Positions 27,821-36,947 are shown, numbered from the stretch's first letter. The stretch: 62,931 nucleotides of DNA from Limnohabitans sp. (GCA_030729445.1 JANQXJ010000187.1:1-62931); one strand, 5' to 3'. A program made the numbers and translations. The notes: generated by a model not told the origin, from the letters alone.

Positions 27821-27860
27821 GGGCACATTTTCGCAGATGAACAAGTCCATCCCGCCACAG

Positions 27861-28913
27861 TCAACGCACGTTGCAAAAACGCGAGAAACGCACAGCCAGG
27901 CGATGCAGGGCCTGCCAAGGGTCGGTGGGCCAGTCGGGCACTTTCAGGCCTTTGACAATACCGTCCACTTGGTGAGCCGCTTGCAGCAGGCCGTTCAGGC
28001 GGGCTTCGCTCATGCGGGGCAACACGCGCTCGAACAAGCGCTCGCGTGGACCCCAAACGCGCTGCTCTCGCAGCGCCATGGGCATGGGCTTGCCAGCGGT
28101 CATGGCGTCTTTCACGCGCTTCATGGCACGGATGTCTTCTGCGAGGGTGTAGTGCACCAGCACAGCCGCTTCGCCCTCGGCCTGCAGGCCGTCGAGCATG
28201 CGCTGGACCCTGGCCACCTGGCCCGACAAGACCGTCTCGGACAACTTGAACACGTCATAACGGGCCACGTTCACCACGGCCGCCTCGACCTGTGCTTGGC
28301 TGACTTCGCCTGCGGGGTAGAGCAAGCCGAGCTTCTGGATTTCCTGGTGAGCAGCCAACAAATTGCCTTCCACACGGTCGGCAAAAAACTGCAGGGTGCG
28401 CTGCCCCTCTTCGCCTGCGGCCACGCTTTGGCCCTGCATTTGCAGTCGCTGGGCAATCCACTGGGGCAAGGCGTTTCGATCAACCGGATCGATCTGGATG
28501 GACACGCCACCGTTTTCGAGCGCACCAAACCAGGCCCCTTTGCGGGTGGCCGCATCCAGGCGCGGCAGCAAGACCAAGGTCAAGGTGCTGTCGTTGCCTT
28601 GAGCAGAGGCCACCAATTGCTGAATGGCGGTGCTGCCGTCCTTGCCCGGCTTACCTGAGGGGATGCGCACTTCGACGATTTGCTTGTCGGCAAACAGGCT
28701 CAGGGAGCCGCCTGCGGCCAGCACCTCACTCCAGTCGAAGTGCGCCCCGGAGACGGTGTGCACACTGCGCTCGGTGTAGCCCTGAGCGCGGGCGCTGGCG
28801 CGGATGGCGTCGGCCGCCTCTTGTTGCATCAGGGGTTCATCGCCGTGCAAGATGTAGAGGCTGCGCAGGCCTTTTTGCAGGTGCGCACCGAGCTGGGGCA
28901 GGGCCAGTTGCAT
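27861..28913 (-). CDS. holA: DNA polymerase III delta subunit
   Basis: Clamp-loader subunit that opens the beta clamp. The 350-residue protein shows the HolA pattern: SLYILHGDEPLMQQEAADAI near the start, SLSLFADKQIVEVRIPSGKPG with LTLVLLPRLD in the AAA+-like domain, and FADRVEGNLLAAHQEIQKL with LVHYTLAEDIRAM in the C-terminal helical part. A canonical ATPase Walker A is absent, as expected for delta. It follows lptE by 8 nt within the leuS-lptE-holA run, a common arrangement. Confidence 0.94.
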   Translation of the reverse strand: MQLALPQLGAHLQKGLRSLYILHGDEPLMQQEAADAIRASARAQGYTERSVHTVSGAHFDWSEVLAAGGSLSLFADKQIVEVRIPSGKPGKDGSTAIQQLVASAQGNDSTLTLVLLPRLDAATRKGAWFGALENGGVSIQIDPVDRNALPQWIAQRLQMQGQSVAAGEEGQRTLQFFADRVEGNLLAAHQEIQKLGLLYPAGEVSQAQVEAAVVNVARYDVFKLSETVLSGQVARVQRMLDGLQAEGEAAVLVHYTLAEDIRAMKRVKDAMTAGKPMPMALREQRVWGPRERLFERVLPRMSEARLNGLLQAAHQVDGIVKGLKVPDWPTDPWQALHRLAVRFSRFCNVR

Positions 28914-28921
28914 GGCGCCGA

Positions 28922-29458
28922 TCAGGGTTTGCCCGTGGGTACGGCGCGGGGCTTGACCGCTGACAGCCGCCGCATGATCTGCTGCACGATGTCGGTCTGC
29001 ATGTCGCGGTACATGGTGGCTTGCTCGATTTCCTTGGACAGCGCGGCGGTCTCGGTGAAACTCAGGTCGCGTTGCTGGGCCAGCTCGACCGGCTCGATCA
29101 GCATCTGGCCTTGTGGCGTGCGCAAACGGAATCTGACACGCAAGCGCAGTTGCAGCTCGCGCACTTGGCCCGAGGCGTTCACACCCACCACCGCCTGTTG
29201 ACGCTCTTCGCTCAGAATGTCCAGAACCGCATCGGCTGTGGTCATTTGTGTTGGCTCGGTGAGCAGCGTGATGCGGCCAGTCCCCAGCAAATTGCGCCGC
29301 AACTCCACGCCCAGGGGCGAGTTGGTTGAGAAATTGGCAAACAGCGTCTTGAAGGGGTAATCACCCGCACTGCGCAGGTGAAACCCGCAAGCCGACAGAC
29401 CCGCGAGCACCGGACCTGCGCTGAGCAACTTCCAACAGCGGCGGCGTGAGGTGTTCAT
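28922..29458 (-). CDS. lptE: LPS-assembly lipoprotein LptE
   Basis: Outer-membrane lipoprotein that plugs and supports LptD during LPS export. The 178-residue precursor has a basic start (MNTSRRRCWK), a hydrophobic stretch and a lipobox with Cys24 in LAGLSAC, followed by GFHLRSAGDYPF, the typical LptE opening. LQLRLRVRFRLRTPQG corresponds to a beta-strand of the family. The start at 29458 gives a proper signal peptide; a 40-codon extension overlapping leuS is rejected. It sits between leuS and holA as in many proteobacteria. Confidence 0.93.
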   Translation of the reverse strand: MNTSRRRCWKLLSAGPVLAGLSACGFHLRSAGDYPFKTLFANFSTNSPLGVELRRNLLGTGRITLLTEPTQMTTADAVLDILSEERQQAVVGVNASGQVRELQLRLRVRFRLRTPQGQMLIEPVELAQQRDLSFTETAALSKEIEQATMYRDMQTDIVQQIMRRLSAVKPRAVPTGKP

Positions 29459-29501
29459 AACAAAGAGATCATTTTTGGGGGCTGGCCAAGAGGCATGGCG
29501 A

Positions 29502-32219
29502 TCAAAGCACCACGTTGACCAAACGACCCGGCACCACAACCACCTTTTTGGGCGCTGCGCCTGCGGCCTGCTTGACAAAAGCTTCGTGGGCCAAGGCTGC
29601 CGCTTCGATCTGTGCCTTGTCGGCGCTGGCAGGTACCAAAATCGAGCCGCGCAGCTTGCCGTTGATTTGCAGCATCAACTCGATCTGGTCGCGCTCCAAA
29701 GCCGACTCGTCCACAACAGGCCAAGGCGCATCGAGCAACTCGCCCACAGCCTTGGCGTAGCCCAGTTGTTGCCAGATTTCGTCGGTGATGTGCGGGCATG
29801 CGGGGTAGAGCATGCGCGACAAAATCGACACGCCTTCGCAGAGGGCCGAGGTATCACCTGCGCTGCCATCGGGCTTGAAGTCTTCGAGGGCATTGAGCAG
29901 CTTCATGCAGCCAGACACCACGGTGTTGTACTGCATGCGCTCGTAGTCGTACCCCACTTGCTTGAGCACCAAGTGCATCTCGCGGCGCAAGGCTTTGGCC
30001 GAATCGCCCAATGCAGCTTGGCTCAGGTCTTGGCTGGTCGCCGAGCGCAACAGTTCGTGGTGCTTGAACGCAAAGTTCCACACGCGGCGCAAAAAGCGGT
30101 AGCTGCCTTCCACGGCCGAGTCGTTCCACTCCAGCGTGACTTCGGGCGGCGCGGTGAACATGGTGTACAGGCGGGCCGTGTCGGCACCGTAGCGCTCGAT
30201 CAGGTCTTGCGGGTCCACGCCATTGTTCTTGGACTTGGACATGGTGCCCACGCCTTCGTAGTCGATGGCCGTGCCCACGGGCAAACGGCCGTCGCCGCTG
30301 TCGGCTTCGTTCTTGAGCTTGGCGCCGATGACTTTGCCCGTCTCGTCTTGCACATGCTCGACGTCGTGCGGCCAGAAGTAGTCCTTGCCCCCCTTGGCAG
30401 TGCGGCGCGAGTAGATGTGGTTGAGCACCATACCCTGGGTGAGCAGCTTGCTGAAGGGCTCGTCTACTTTGACGAGGCCCAGGTCGCGCATGACCTTGGT
30501 CCAAAAGCGGGCGTAGAGCAGGTGCAGGATCGCGTGCTCGATGCCGCCGATGTACTGGTCCATGCCGCTGCCACCAGTGGCATTTTTCTGATCCCGCATC
30601 CAGTAGTCCGCGCCGTCCGCCACCATCTTCTCGGTGTTGGTCGGGTCGCAATAGCGCATGAAGTACCAGGACGAATCCACAAAGGTGTCCATGGTGTCGG
30701 TCTCGCGGCGAGCGGGCTTGCCGCACACCGGGCAGGTCACCCCAGCGTGGAAGCCTTCGTGTTTGTGCAGCGGGTTGCCCGAGCCGTCGGGGATGCAGTC
30801 TTGCGGCAGCACCACGGGCAGGTCTTTTTCAGGCACAGGCACCGCGCCGTGCTCGTCGCAATGGATGATCGGGATCGGTGTGCCCCAGTAGCGCTGGCGG
30901 CTCACGCCCCAGTCGCGCAGACGCCAAGTGGTTTTTTTCTCGCCCAAGCCTTTTGCGGCGAGCAGCTCGGCCACTTTGCTGACGGCGGCTTTTTGATTCA
31001 AGCCGTCGAGTTCGCCGGAGTTGATGCAGACGCAGCTTTGCTTGTCGCCGTACCAATCCTGCCAAGCCGTGGCATCAAAAGCTTGATCTTTGACGGACAC
31101 GACCTGCTGGATCGGCAGCGCGTACTTGAGCGCAAACGCAAAGTCGCGCTCGTCGTGCGCAGGCACGCCCATCACCGCGCCGTCGCCGTAACTCATGAGC
31201 ACGTAGTTGCCCACCCAGACCTCGACCTGCGCGCCGGTCAAGGGGTGCGTGACGAACAGGCCCGTGGCCATGCCCTTTTTCTCTTGGGTGGCCATTTCGG
31301 CCTCGGTCGTGCCGCCGCTCTTGCACTCTTCCAAGAACGCCGCCAAAGCGGGGTTGCTGGACGCCGCGTGCAGCGCCAGCGGGTGCTCGGCCGCCACCGC
31401 ACAAAAAGTCACGCCCATGATGGTGTCGGCGCGGGTGGTGAAGACGTACATCTTGCCGTCGCCAATCAAAGCGCCTGCGGCATCGCGGATGTCGTGCGGG
31501 AAAGCAAAGCGCACACCTTCGCTCTTGCCAATCCAGTTTTCCTGCATCAGGCGCACTTTGTCGGGCCAGCCGTTCAGGGTGGCCTTGTCGTTGCCGATCT
31601 GCACGTGGTCGAGCAGCTCTTGGGCGTAAGCGGTGATGTTCAGGTAATAGCCCGGGATCTCACGTTTTTCCACCGGAGCGCCCGTTCGCCAGCCTTTGCC
31701 GTCGATGACCTGCTCGTTGGCCAACACGGTTTGATCCACTGGGTCCCAGTTGACGACTTGGGTCTTGCGGTAGGCGATGCCTTTTTCCAGCATCTTCAAG
31801 AACAGCCACTGGTTCCACTTGTAATAAGTCGGGTCGCAGGTGGCGACTTCGCGCGACCAGTCGATGGCCAGGCCCATGGCCTGCATCTGCTTTTTCATGT
31901 ACGCGATGTTCTCGTACGTCCATTTGGCCGGGGGCACGCCGTTTTTCAAAGCGGCATTTTCGGCGGGCAGGCCAAACGCGTCCCAGCCCATGGGCATGAG
32001 GACGTTGTGGCCCTTCATGCGCAGGCTGCGCGTGAGCATGTCGTTGATGGTGTAGTTGCGCACATGGCCCATGTGCAGCTTGCCGCTGGGGTAAGGCAGC
32101 ATGGAGCAGGCGTAGAACTTCTTTTTGCTGGCGTCTTCGGTGACGCGGTAGGCATCGCGGGCCGTCCAGCGGGACTGTGCTGCGGGTTCGACTTCGAGGT
32201 GGTTGTACTTGTCTTGCAT
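29502..32219 (-). CDS. leuS: Leucyl-tRNA synthetase
   Basis: Charges tRNA-Leu. The 905-residue class I synthetase has HMGH at 49-52 after FYACSMLPYPSGKL, an editing domain in the middle third (TTRADTIMGVTF, MGVPAHDERDF), FVDSSWYFMRYCDP, and a KMSKS variant GTMSKSKNNGVDP. It starts at 32219 (MQDKYNHLEVEPAAQ); a 94-codon upstream open stretch is low-complexity noise. leuS leads lptE and holA. A long open frame on the opposite strand (29451-32234) mirrors it and is not a gene. Confidence 0.98.
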   Translation of the reverse strand: MQDKYNHLEVEPAAQSRWTARDAYRVTEDASKKKFYACSMLPYPSGKLHMGHVRNYTINDMLTRSLRMKGHNVLMPMGWDAFGLPAENAALKNGVPPAKWTYENIAYMKKQMQAMGLAIDWSREVATCDPTYYKWNQWLFLKMLEKGIAYRKTQVVNWDPVDQTVLANEQVIDGKGWRTGAPVEKREIPGYYLNITAYAQELLDHVQIGNDKATLNGWPDKVRLMQENWIGKSEGVRFAFPHDIRDAAGALIGDGKMYVFTTRADTIMGVTFCAVAAEHPLALHAASSNPALAAFLEECKSGGTTEAEMATQEKKGMATGLFVTHPLTGAQVEVWVGNYVLMSYGDGAVMGVPAHDERDFAFALKYALPIQQVVSVKDQAFDATAWQDWYGDKQSCVCINSGELDGLNQKAAVSKVAELLAAKGLGEKKTTWRLRDWGVSRQRYWGTPIPIIHCDEHGAVPVPEKDLPVVLPQDCIPDGSGNPLHKHEGFHAGVTCPVCGKPARRETDTMDTFVDSSWYFMRYCDPTNTEKMVADGADYWMRDQKNATGGSGMDQYIGGIEHAILHLLYARFWTKVMRDLGLVKVDEPFSKLLTQGMVLNHIYSRRTAKGGKDYFWPHDVEHVQDETGKVIGAKLKNEADSGDGRLPVGTAIDYEGVGTMSKSKNNGVDPQDLIERYGADTARLYTMFTAPPEVTLEWNDSAVEGSYRFLRRVWNFAFKHHELLRSATSQDLSQAALGDSAKALRREMHLVLKQVGYDYERMQYNTVVSGCMKLLNALEDFKPDGSAGDTSALCEGVSILSRMLYPACPHITDEIWQQLGYAKAVGELLDAPWPVVDESALERDQIELMLQINGKLRGSILVPASADKAQIEAAALAHEAFVKQAAGAAPKKVVVVPGRLVNVVL

Positions 32220-32299
32220 AGGGCTAAATTGTAGGGGCTGGGCGGGCCCCGGCTTGGCACGGTCACGGCAAGGCCACAGCCGCTCGGGCGGGGGCGACT

Positions 32300-32719
32300 T
32301 CAGGGAGAAACCACCTCGGCGACAAAGCCGATCCGGCTCAAACCGGCTTTTTGGGCCAGGCCCATGGCTTCGACCACCCGGCCATAGGGCACGGACGCAT
32401 CGGCACGCAGCTCCAACTCGGTCAGCGGGTTGCGGCGGGCAGCTTTCGACAGTTGTTCGTGCAAGGCGTCTTTGGCGATCAGCTGGTCGTTCAAGAACCA
32501 TTGGCCTTGCGCATTGACCACCAGGACCACTGCCTGGGGCGCGGCCCCTGGCTCCGCGCCCTCGCTTTGGGGCAAGTCCAAGCGGATAGCGCTGGTCATC
32601 AGGGGGGCGGTCAGGATGAAAATGACCAGCAACACCAGCATCACGTCCACCAGGGGCGTGACGTTGATCTCGCTCATGGGCGCATCACCTGGGCGGCTGG
32701 AGAGGCGTCCAAAAGCCAT
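32300..32719 (-). CDS. exbD: ExbD/TolR-family biopolymer transport protein
   Basis: 139 residues with one N-terminal membrane helix (VMLVLLVIFILTAPLM) preceded by the conserved INVTPLVD, whose Asp is the proton-pathway residue. A periplasmic domain follows, ending AGLSRIGFV. It works with ExbB as a proton-driven motor that powers TonB or Tol. It begins 6 nt after the exbB stop. The nearest TonB-like gene is about 12 kb away at 19522-20451, so the partner is not certain. Confidence 0.9.
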   Translation of the reverse strand: MAFGRLSSRPGDAPMSEINVTPLVDVMLVLLVIFILTAPLMTSAIRLDLPQSEGAEPGAAPQAVVLVVNAQGQWFLNDQLIAKDALHEQLSKAARRNPLTELELRADASVPYGRVVEAMGLAQKAGLSRIGFVAEVVSP

Positions 32720-32725
32720 GGCTGC

Positions 32726-33370
32726 TCAGTCTTGGGGGTCGGTGAGCAAGGCCCGCACATCGTGCGCAAAGCCTTCGAGTTCGGCCTCGATCTGGCCAAT
32801 GCGCCGCCCCAGCAGGTTGTAGCCCAGCACCGCCGGAATCGCCACCGCCAGACCGGCAGCGGTCATGGCCAGGGCTTCGCCAACAGGCCCTGCAATTTGT
32901 TCAATGCGGATGGGGCCGCCCTCAGCCATGCCGCTCAGGGCATTAAAAATGCCCCAGACCGTGCCCAGCAAACCGATGAAGGGCGAGATCGATCCCGCCG
33001 TGGCCAGAAGGACCTGCCCCCACTGCAAGCGGCGCAGCACCGACTGCATGGCTTCTCGCAGCACACGGGTGAGTTGGTGGTGGCGCTGACCGGCCGAAGC
33101 CAACGTGCCCCCCAAAGGCAACAAAGTGGCGTCGAGCAAGGGCAGCACACAGGCTTCGCGGTCAAACTGGGCCACGCGCTGGCGGGCATCGTCAAAACCC
33201 GCTGCTTGCCAGAAGGCGGCCACGCTGCGCGGCACATCTTGCGTGACCCGAGAGAGCAAACGCCATTTCCAGGCGATCACGACCCAACTGCCCACCGACA
33301 AGGCCAGCAGCATGAGCGCCAGCACGCGGCTGACGACGTCGCTGTGCAGCAAGAAGTCGTTCAGGCTCAT
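32726..33370 (-). CDS. exbB: ExbB/TolQ/MotA-family proton channel protein
   Basis: 214 residues with three membrane helices: VLALMLLALSVGSWVVIAW near the start, LLATAGSISPFIGLLGTVWG around 120-140, and VGEALAMTAAGLAVAIPAVL around 165-185. The last two contain the conserved GLLGTVWGI and the Thr/Pro-lined channel typical of ExbB/TolQ. It forms the channel complex with the adjacent ExbD. No tolA, tolB or pal is nearby, so ExbB is the better label than TolQ. Confidence 0.9.
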   Translation of the reverse strand: MSLNDFLLHSDVVSRVLALMLLALSVGSWVVIAWKWRLLSRVTQDVPRSVAAFWQAAGFDDARQRVAQFDREACVLPLLDATLLPLGGTLASAGQRHHQLTRVLREAMQSVLRRLQWGQVLLATAGSISPFIGLLGTVWGIFNALSGMAEGGPIRIEQIAGPVGEALAMTAAGLAVAIPAVLGYNLLGRRIGQIEAELEGFAHDVRALLTDPQD

Positions 33371-33393
33371 GGGCGGCTTGGGCTTGTGGCGCG

Positions 33394-34209
33394 TTAGCGC
33401 AGGTTCAGCACGTCGAACATGTCAAACAGCCCGCTCGGCTGGCTGGCCAGATAACGCACAGCACGCAAACTGCCTTGCGCGTAGGTGGCGCGGCTGGATG
33501 ATTTGTGGGTGACCTCAATGCGCTCACCAATTCCAGCAAACAGCACCGTGTGGTCCCCCACAATGTCACCGCCACGAATCGTCGAAAACCCGATGGTGGA
33601 CGGGTCACGCTCGCCCGTGTGGCCATAACGCTCGTACACCGCGCATTCTTTCAAGTCACGGCCAATGGCCTCGGCAATCACCTCACCCATCTTGAGGGCG
33701 GTTCCTGAGGGTGCGTCCACTTTGTGACGGTGGTGGGCTTCGATGATCTCGATGTCGTAACCCGTGGACATGGCTTGTGCAGCCATTTGCAACAGCTTGA
33801 GGGTGACGTTGACGCCCACACTCATGTTCGGGGCCATGACGATGGCGATGTCACGGGCGATCTCGGCGATCTCAGCCTTTTGTGCATCGGTGAAGCCGGT
33901 GGTGCCAATGACCGCCTTGACGCCGAGTTCACGGCAGACCTTCAAGTGGGCCAGCGTGCCTTCAGGGCGGGTGAAATCAATCAGGCAGGACGCCCCTTGC
34001 AGGCCCGCTCTCAAATCGGCGGTGACAGCTGTGCCTGTGACCCGGCCCAGGGCAGCGCCAGCGTCTTGACCGAGCGCAGGGCTCGCAGCGATGTCCAGAG
34101 CACCCGCGAGGCGGCAGTCTTCGGTGGCCAAAATGGCTTCGATGAGCATGTGCCCCATGCGGCCGGATGCGCCGGCAACGGTGATAGGCAAGAGGTTCGT
34201 TGAGGTCAT
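33394..34209 (-). CDS. dapB: 4-hydroxy-tetrahydrodipicolinate reductase
   Basis: Lysine/diaminopimelate pathway reductase using NAD(P)H. The 271-residue protein opens with the nucleotide-binding VAGASGRMGHMLIEAI. It has SCLIDFTRPEGTLAHL, the catalytic-region string EAHHRHKVDAPSGTAL (His/His/Lys) and a C-terminal GGDIVGDHTVLFAG. It lies between bamE and exbB in the same direction; bamE-dapB is a frequent pair in Burkholderiales. Confidence 0.97.
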   Translation of the reverse strand: MTSTNLLPITVAGASGRMGHMLIEAILATEDCRLAGALDIAASPALGQDAGAALGRVTGTAVTADLRAGLQGASCLIDFTRPEGTLAHLKVCRELGVKAVIGTTGFTDAQKAEIAEIARDIAIVMAPNMSVGVNVTLKLLQMAAQAMSTGYDIEIIEAHHRHKVDAPSGTALKMGEVIAEAIGRDLKECAVYERYGHTGERDPSTIGFSTIRGGDIVGDHTVLFAGIGERIEVTHKSSSRATYAQGSLRAVRYLASQPSGLFDMFDVLNLR

Positions 34210-34252
34210 GGCTTAAAAGGAAAAATGTTATGGGCGAGGTCCAAACGGGCAT

Positions 34253-34271
34253 TCTGATGGGCAGCCCATCA
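34253..34271. repeat. Short palindrome between dapB and bamE
   Basis: TGATGGGC-A-GCCCATCA (34255-34271) is a perfect 8-bp palindrome around one base; as RNA it would fold as a 6-bp stem with a 5-nt loop. On the minus strand it follows bamE but no T-run comes after it. Function unknown. Confidence 0.45.
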
Positions 34272-34293
34272 GGGCGCCATCAGCGCCAGGCCC

Positions 34294-34845
34294 TCAGCGG
34301 GCTGGCGGCTCCAAAGGCGGGTAACTGCGCGGCAAAGCGCCAGGCGCGGAGGCCGCTGCGGGCACATCGGTGCGAGCGGCGGGGGTGAATTTTTTCAAAT
34401 CCTCTTCGCTGGCTTGCAGTGGAGGCAGCTTGCCCACCGCCTGGGGCCGCACCAAGCGTCCGGCAAACTCCGACTCGCTGGGCAGCACATCGCTCTCGAT
34501 TTGTTCGAGCACATCGCCCTTGAAGTAAGCCGTGAGCTTGAAGTTTTGCGCTGGCACGCCCTGGCGCTGGATGCTGAAGGCATAGTCCCAGCGGTTGGCA
34601 TGGAACAAGCTGGTAATCAAGGGGGTGCCCAGAATTTCGCGCACCTGTGCACTTGCCATGCCCGGACGCAAGGCCTGACGCTGCTCGTTGGAGACAAAGT
34701 TGCCTTGGACCACTTCAGGCACAAAGGGCTTGAAGGTGTCGCGACTCACAGAGCCGGATAGGCTGCCACAACCGGCCAAGCTCGCCAACAGTAGGCAAGC
34801 TGCCAAGCCTTGGACGGAAAGACGAAAAGTCAGTGAAGCTGTCAT
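34294..34845 (-). CDS. bamE: Outer membrane protein assembly factor BamE (SmpA/OmlA lipoprotein)
   Basis: Lipoprotein component of the BAM complex that inserts beta-barrel proteins. The 183-residue precursor has a signal peptide with lipobox LAGC (Cys26). The SmpA/OmlA domain spans about 45-125: VVQGNFVSNEQRQALRPGM, VREILGTPLITSLFHANRWDY and LTAYFKGDVLEQ. The C-terminal tail (Ala/Pro-rich, about 140-183) is longer than in E. coli BamE. The start at 34845 gives the signal peptide; a 24-codon extension is rejected. It is divergent from fur, as in many betaproteobacteria. Confidence 0.93.
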   Translation of the reverse strand: MTASLTFRLSVQGLAACLLLASLAGCGSLSGSVSRDTFKPFVPEVVQGNFVSNEQRQALRPGMASAQVREILGTPLITSLFHANRWDYAFSIQRQGVPAQNFKLTAYFKGDVLEQIESDVLPSESEFAGRLVRPQAVGKLPPLQASEEDLKKFTPAARTDVPAAASAPGALPRSYPPLEPPAR

Positions 34846-34928
34846 GGTTGAGGGTGTGCCGATATGATCGAACCATTGTAGCGGCTGACTTTGCGCAAGA
34901 CTGCTGCCCTCCTCCACCCAAACAAGCC

Positions 34929-35360
34929 ATGAGCCAGATCGACGAACTGAAAAACAACGGCCTCAAAGCCACCTTGCCGCGCCTGAAGATTTTGGAGGTT
35001 TTCCAAAGCGGCTCGATGCGGCACATGACGGCCGAGGACGTGTTTCGTCATTTGCTCAAGGACAATGCCGACATTGGTTTGGCCACCGTCTACCGGGTGC
35101 TGACCCAGTTCGAGCAAGCCGGCATCCTGAGCCGTAACCACTTCGAAAGTGGCAAAGCGGTGTACGAACTCAACGAAGGCCAGCACCATGACCACATGGT
35201 GTGTCTGGACTGTGGCCGGGTGGAAGAGTTTTACGACGCGGAGATTGAGTCACGCCAGCAAGCCGTGGCACTGGCCAAGGGTTTTGTCATCGCCGACCAT
35301 GCGCTGAGCCTGTACGCGCACTGCACCCAAAAGCCCTGCCCGCACCGCAACGCACGCTGA
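34929..35360 (+). CDS. fur: Ferric uptake regulator Fur
   Basis: Iron-responsive repressor. The 143-residue protein has the winged helix (KATLPRLKILEVF, then ADIGLATVYRVLTQFEQAG) and the metal site HHDHMVCLDCG at 86-96. A C-terminal histidine follows in YAHCTQKPCPH. The start at 34929 (MSQIDELKNNGLKATLPR) matches the family; an upstream in-frame ATG at 34833 would overlap bamE. I see no convincing Fur box in the short divergent gap. Confidence 0.97.
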   Translation: MSQIDELKNNGLKATLPRLKILEVFQSGSMRHMTAEDVFRHLLKDNADIGLATVYRVLTQFEQAGILSRNHFESGKAVYELNEGQHHDHMVCLDCGRVEEFYDAEIESRQQAVALAKGFVIADHALSLYAHCTQKPCPHRNAR

Positions 35361-35369
35361 AACAGGCTT

Positions 35370-36311
35370 TCAGCCCATGGCGTTGCGCTGACGCTCGATA
35401 AAGTCCTGGTAGGTGTCAATGCCGCGCATCTGCAAGATGGTGTTGCGCACGGCCGCCTCGACCAGCACCGCGATGTTGCGCCCAGCCATGACTTGGATCA
35501 CCACTTTTTGCACCGGAATGCCCAACACGTCTTGCCGCAAGGGCTCGGAGGGCAATCGCTCGTAATCGCGCTCCAGGGTTTCACGTCGAACCAGGTGCAC
35601 GATGAGTTTGAGCCGCATTTTTCGGCGCACCGCCGTCTCGCCAAAGATGGCGCGGATGTCCAAAAGACCGATGCCTCGCACTTCCAGCAGGTTTTGCAGC
35701 AAATCGGGGCAGCGTGCCTCGATGGTGGTCTGGTTGATGCGGTACAGGTCCACCGCATCATCGGCCACCAGGCCGTTGCCCCGCGAGATCAACTCCAGGC
35801 CCAACTCGCTTTTGCCCAGACCCGATTCACCCGTGATCAGCACGCCCATGCCCAAAATGTCCATGAACACGCCGTGCATGGTGGTGCGATCGGCAAAGTG
35901 TTTGGACAAATACGCACGCAGCACATCGATCACGAAGGCCGAGGACTGCTCTGTCGCAAACATCGGAATTTGCGCACGCTCGCACATGGCCAGCAAGGCC
36001 TCGGGCGCGGTCTGGCCGTCGGCCAGCACCAGCACCGGCGGCTCCAGCGTCACGATGCGTGCAATGCGCCGCGAACAATCGTCCGGCGTGGCGTTCGTGA
36101 GGTAAGCGACTTCGCGCGGCCCCAGAATCTGTACACGGTAAGGATGGATGTAATTGAGATAGCCCACCAAGTCTGCGCCAGAGCGGGCCTGACGCACGGC
36201 CACCTCATCAAAGCGGCGCTCTGAAGCGCCTAACCCGGCTTGCCACTGCCACTTGAGTTGTTCGCGGTGGTCCTCAAAGAGGAGATCGGCACTGATGACG
36301 GTGGGCTTCAT
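35370..36311 (-). CDS. hprK: HPr kinase/phosphorylase
   Basis: Bifunctional enzyme that phosphorylates or dephosphorylates Ser46 of HPr. The 313-residue protein has an N-terminal domain (1-130) and a C-terminal kinase domain with HGVFMDILGMGVLITG and P-loop GESGLGKS (161-168). The family signature LEVRGIGLLDIRAIFG follows about 45 residues later. In proteobacteria it belongs to the nitrogen PTS. It follows ptsN by 25 nt and converges on fur with a 9-nt gap. The ptsH and ptsI genes are not in the window. Confidence 0.96.
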   Translation of the reverse strand: MKPTVISADLLFEDHREQLKWQWQAGLGASERRFDEVAVRQARSGADLVGYLNYIHPYRVQILGPREVAYLTNATPDDCSRRIARIVTLEPPVLVLADGQTAPEALLAMCERAQIPMFATEQSSAFVIDVLRAYLSKHFADRTTMHGVFMDILGMGVLITGESGLGKSELGLELISRGNGLVADDAVDLYRINQTTIEARCPDLLQNLLEVRGIGLLDIRAIFGETAVRRKMRLKLIVHLVRRETLERDYERLPSEPLRQDVLGIPVQKVVIQVMAGRNIAVLVEAAVRNTILQMRGIDTYQDFIERQRNAMG

Positions 36312-36336
36312 CGCCTGGGGGCTGTCAGGTCAGGGG

Positions 36337-36804
36337 TCAGGCGGTTTGGGCCGATTGCCACTGGGCAATCAGTTGGTGCAGGGTCGCTTGGACCGTGCTG
36401 CTTTTGATGCTTTCGCGCAAAGCGGTGTCGCTGAGCAGCTCGGCGATCTCGGACAGGATTTCCAGATGCTTCTGGGTGGCTGCTTCGGGCACCAGTAAAA
36501 ATATCAGCAGATTGACCGGTTGCTCGTCCGGCGCATCAAAGCCGATGGGCTGGGCCAGCTGAAAGACGGCGGCCATGGGGGCTTTGAGACCCTTGATGCG
36601 ACCGTGGGGGATGGCCACACCATGGCCTAAGCCCGTAGAGCCCAATCGCTCGCGGGCAAACAAGCTGTCGGTAACCAAAGCACGCGACAAGCCATGCAGA
36701 TTCTCAAAGAGAAGTCCGGCTTCTTCGAATGCACGTTTCTTACTGGTGGCTTCCACCCCCACAAGAACTTGGGCAACAGGCAATATGGATGAGAGTCGGT
36801 TCAT
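36337..36804 (-). CDS. ptsN: Nitrogen-PTS EIIA component (PtsN)
   Basis: Regulatory phosphoacceptor of the nitrogen phosphotransferase system. The 155-residue EIIA-fold protein carries the phosphorylated histidine in GHGVAIPHGRI (His67) and ends with EILSEIAELLSDTALRESI. The start at 36804 (MNRLSSILPVAQVL) matches the family; the 49-codon extension toward hpf is rejected because an intrinsic terminator lies in it. The order hpf-ptsN-hprK is the standard cluster. Confidence 0.95.
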   Translation of the reverse strand: MNRLSSILPVAQVLVGVEATSKKRAFEEAGLLFENLHGLSRALVTDSLFARERLGSTGLGHGVAIPHGRIKGLKAPMAAVFQLAQPIGFDAPDEQPVNLLIFLLVPEAATQKHLEILSEIAELLSDTALRESIKSSTVQATLHQLIAQWQSAQTA

Positions 36805-36900
36805 GGTCGAGGCCGGATTATGCACCTGATCCGACCCATGCCCACTTTCTGAGCCTGACCCGGTCGCGACAGACCCATTCTGGATGGCCCCAATGCGCAT

Positions 36901-36925
36901 AAAAAAGGGCCGCTCGCAGCGGCCC
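36901..36925 (-). terminator. Intrinsic terminator after hpf
   Basis: On the minus strand GGGCCGCT-GCG-AGCGGCCC (arms 36907-36914 and 36918-36925) is followed immediately by six T residues (36901-36906). It lies 22 nt after the hpf stop and before ptsN, so ptsN-hprK probably depends partly on readthrough or its own promoter. Confidence 0.9.
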
Positions 36926-36947
36926 TGTTGAGTGAATAGCGGGGAGA

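Noticed and set aside
29451..32234. Long open reading frame (927 codons) on the plus strand opposite leuS
   Set aside because: It mirrors leuS codon by codon, has the His/Val/Arg/Gln-rich composition of antisense frames in GC-rich DNA and no recognisable motif.
34846..34928. Fur box in the bamE-fur gap
   Set aside because: A weak ATATGAT...ATTGTA string is present, but too few positions match the 19-bp consensus.
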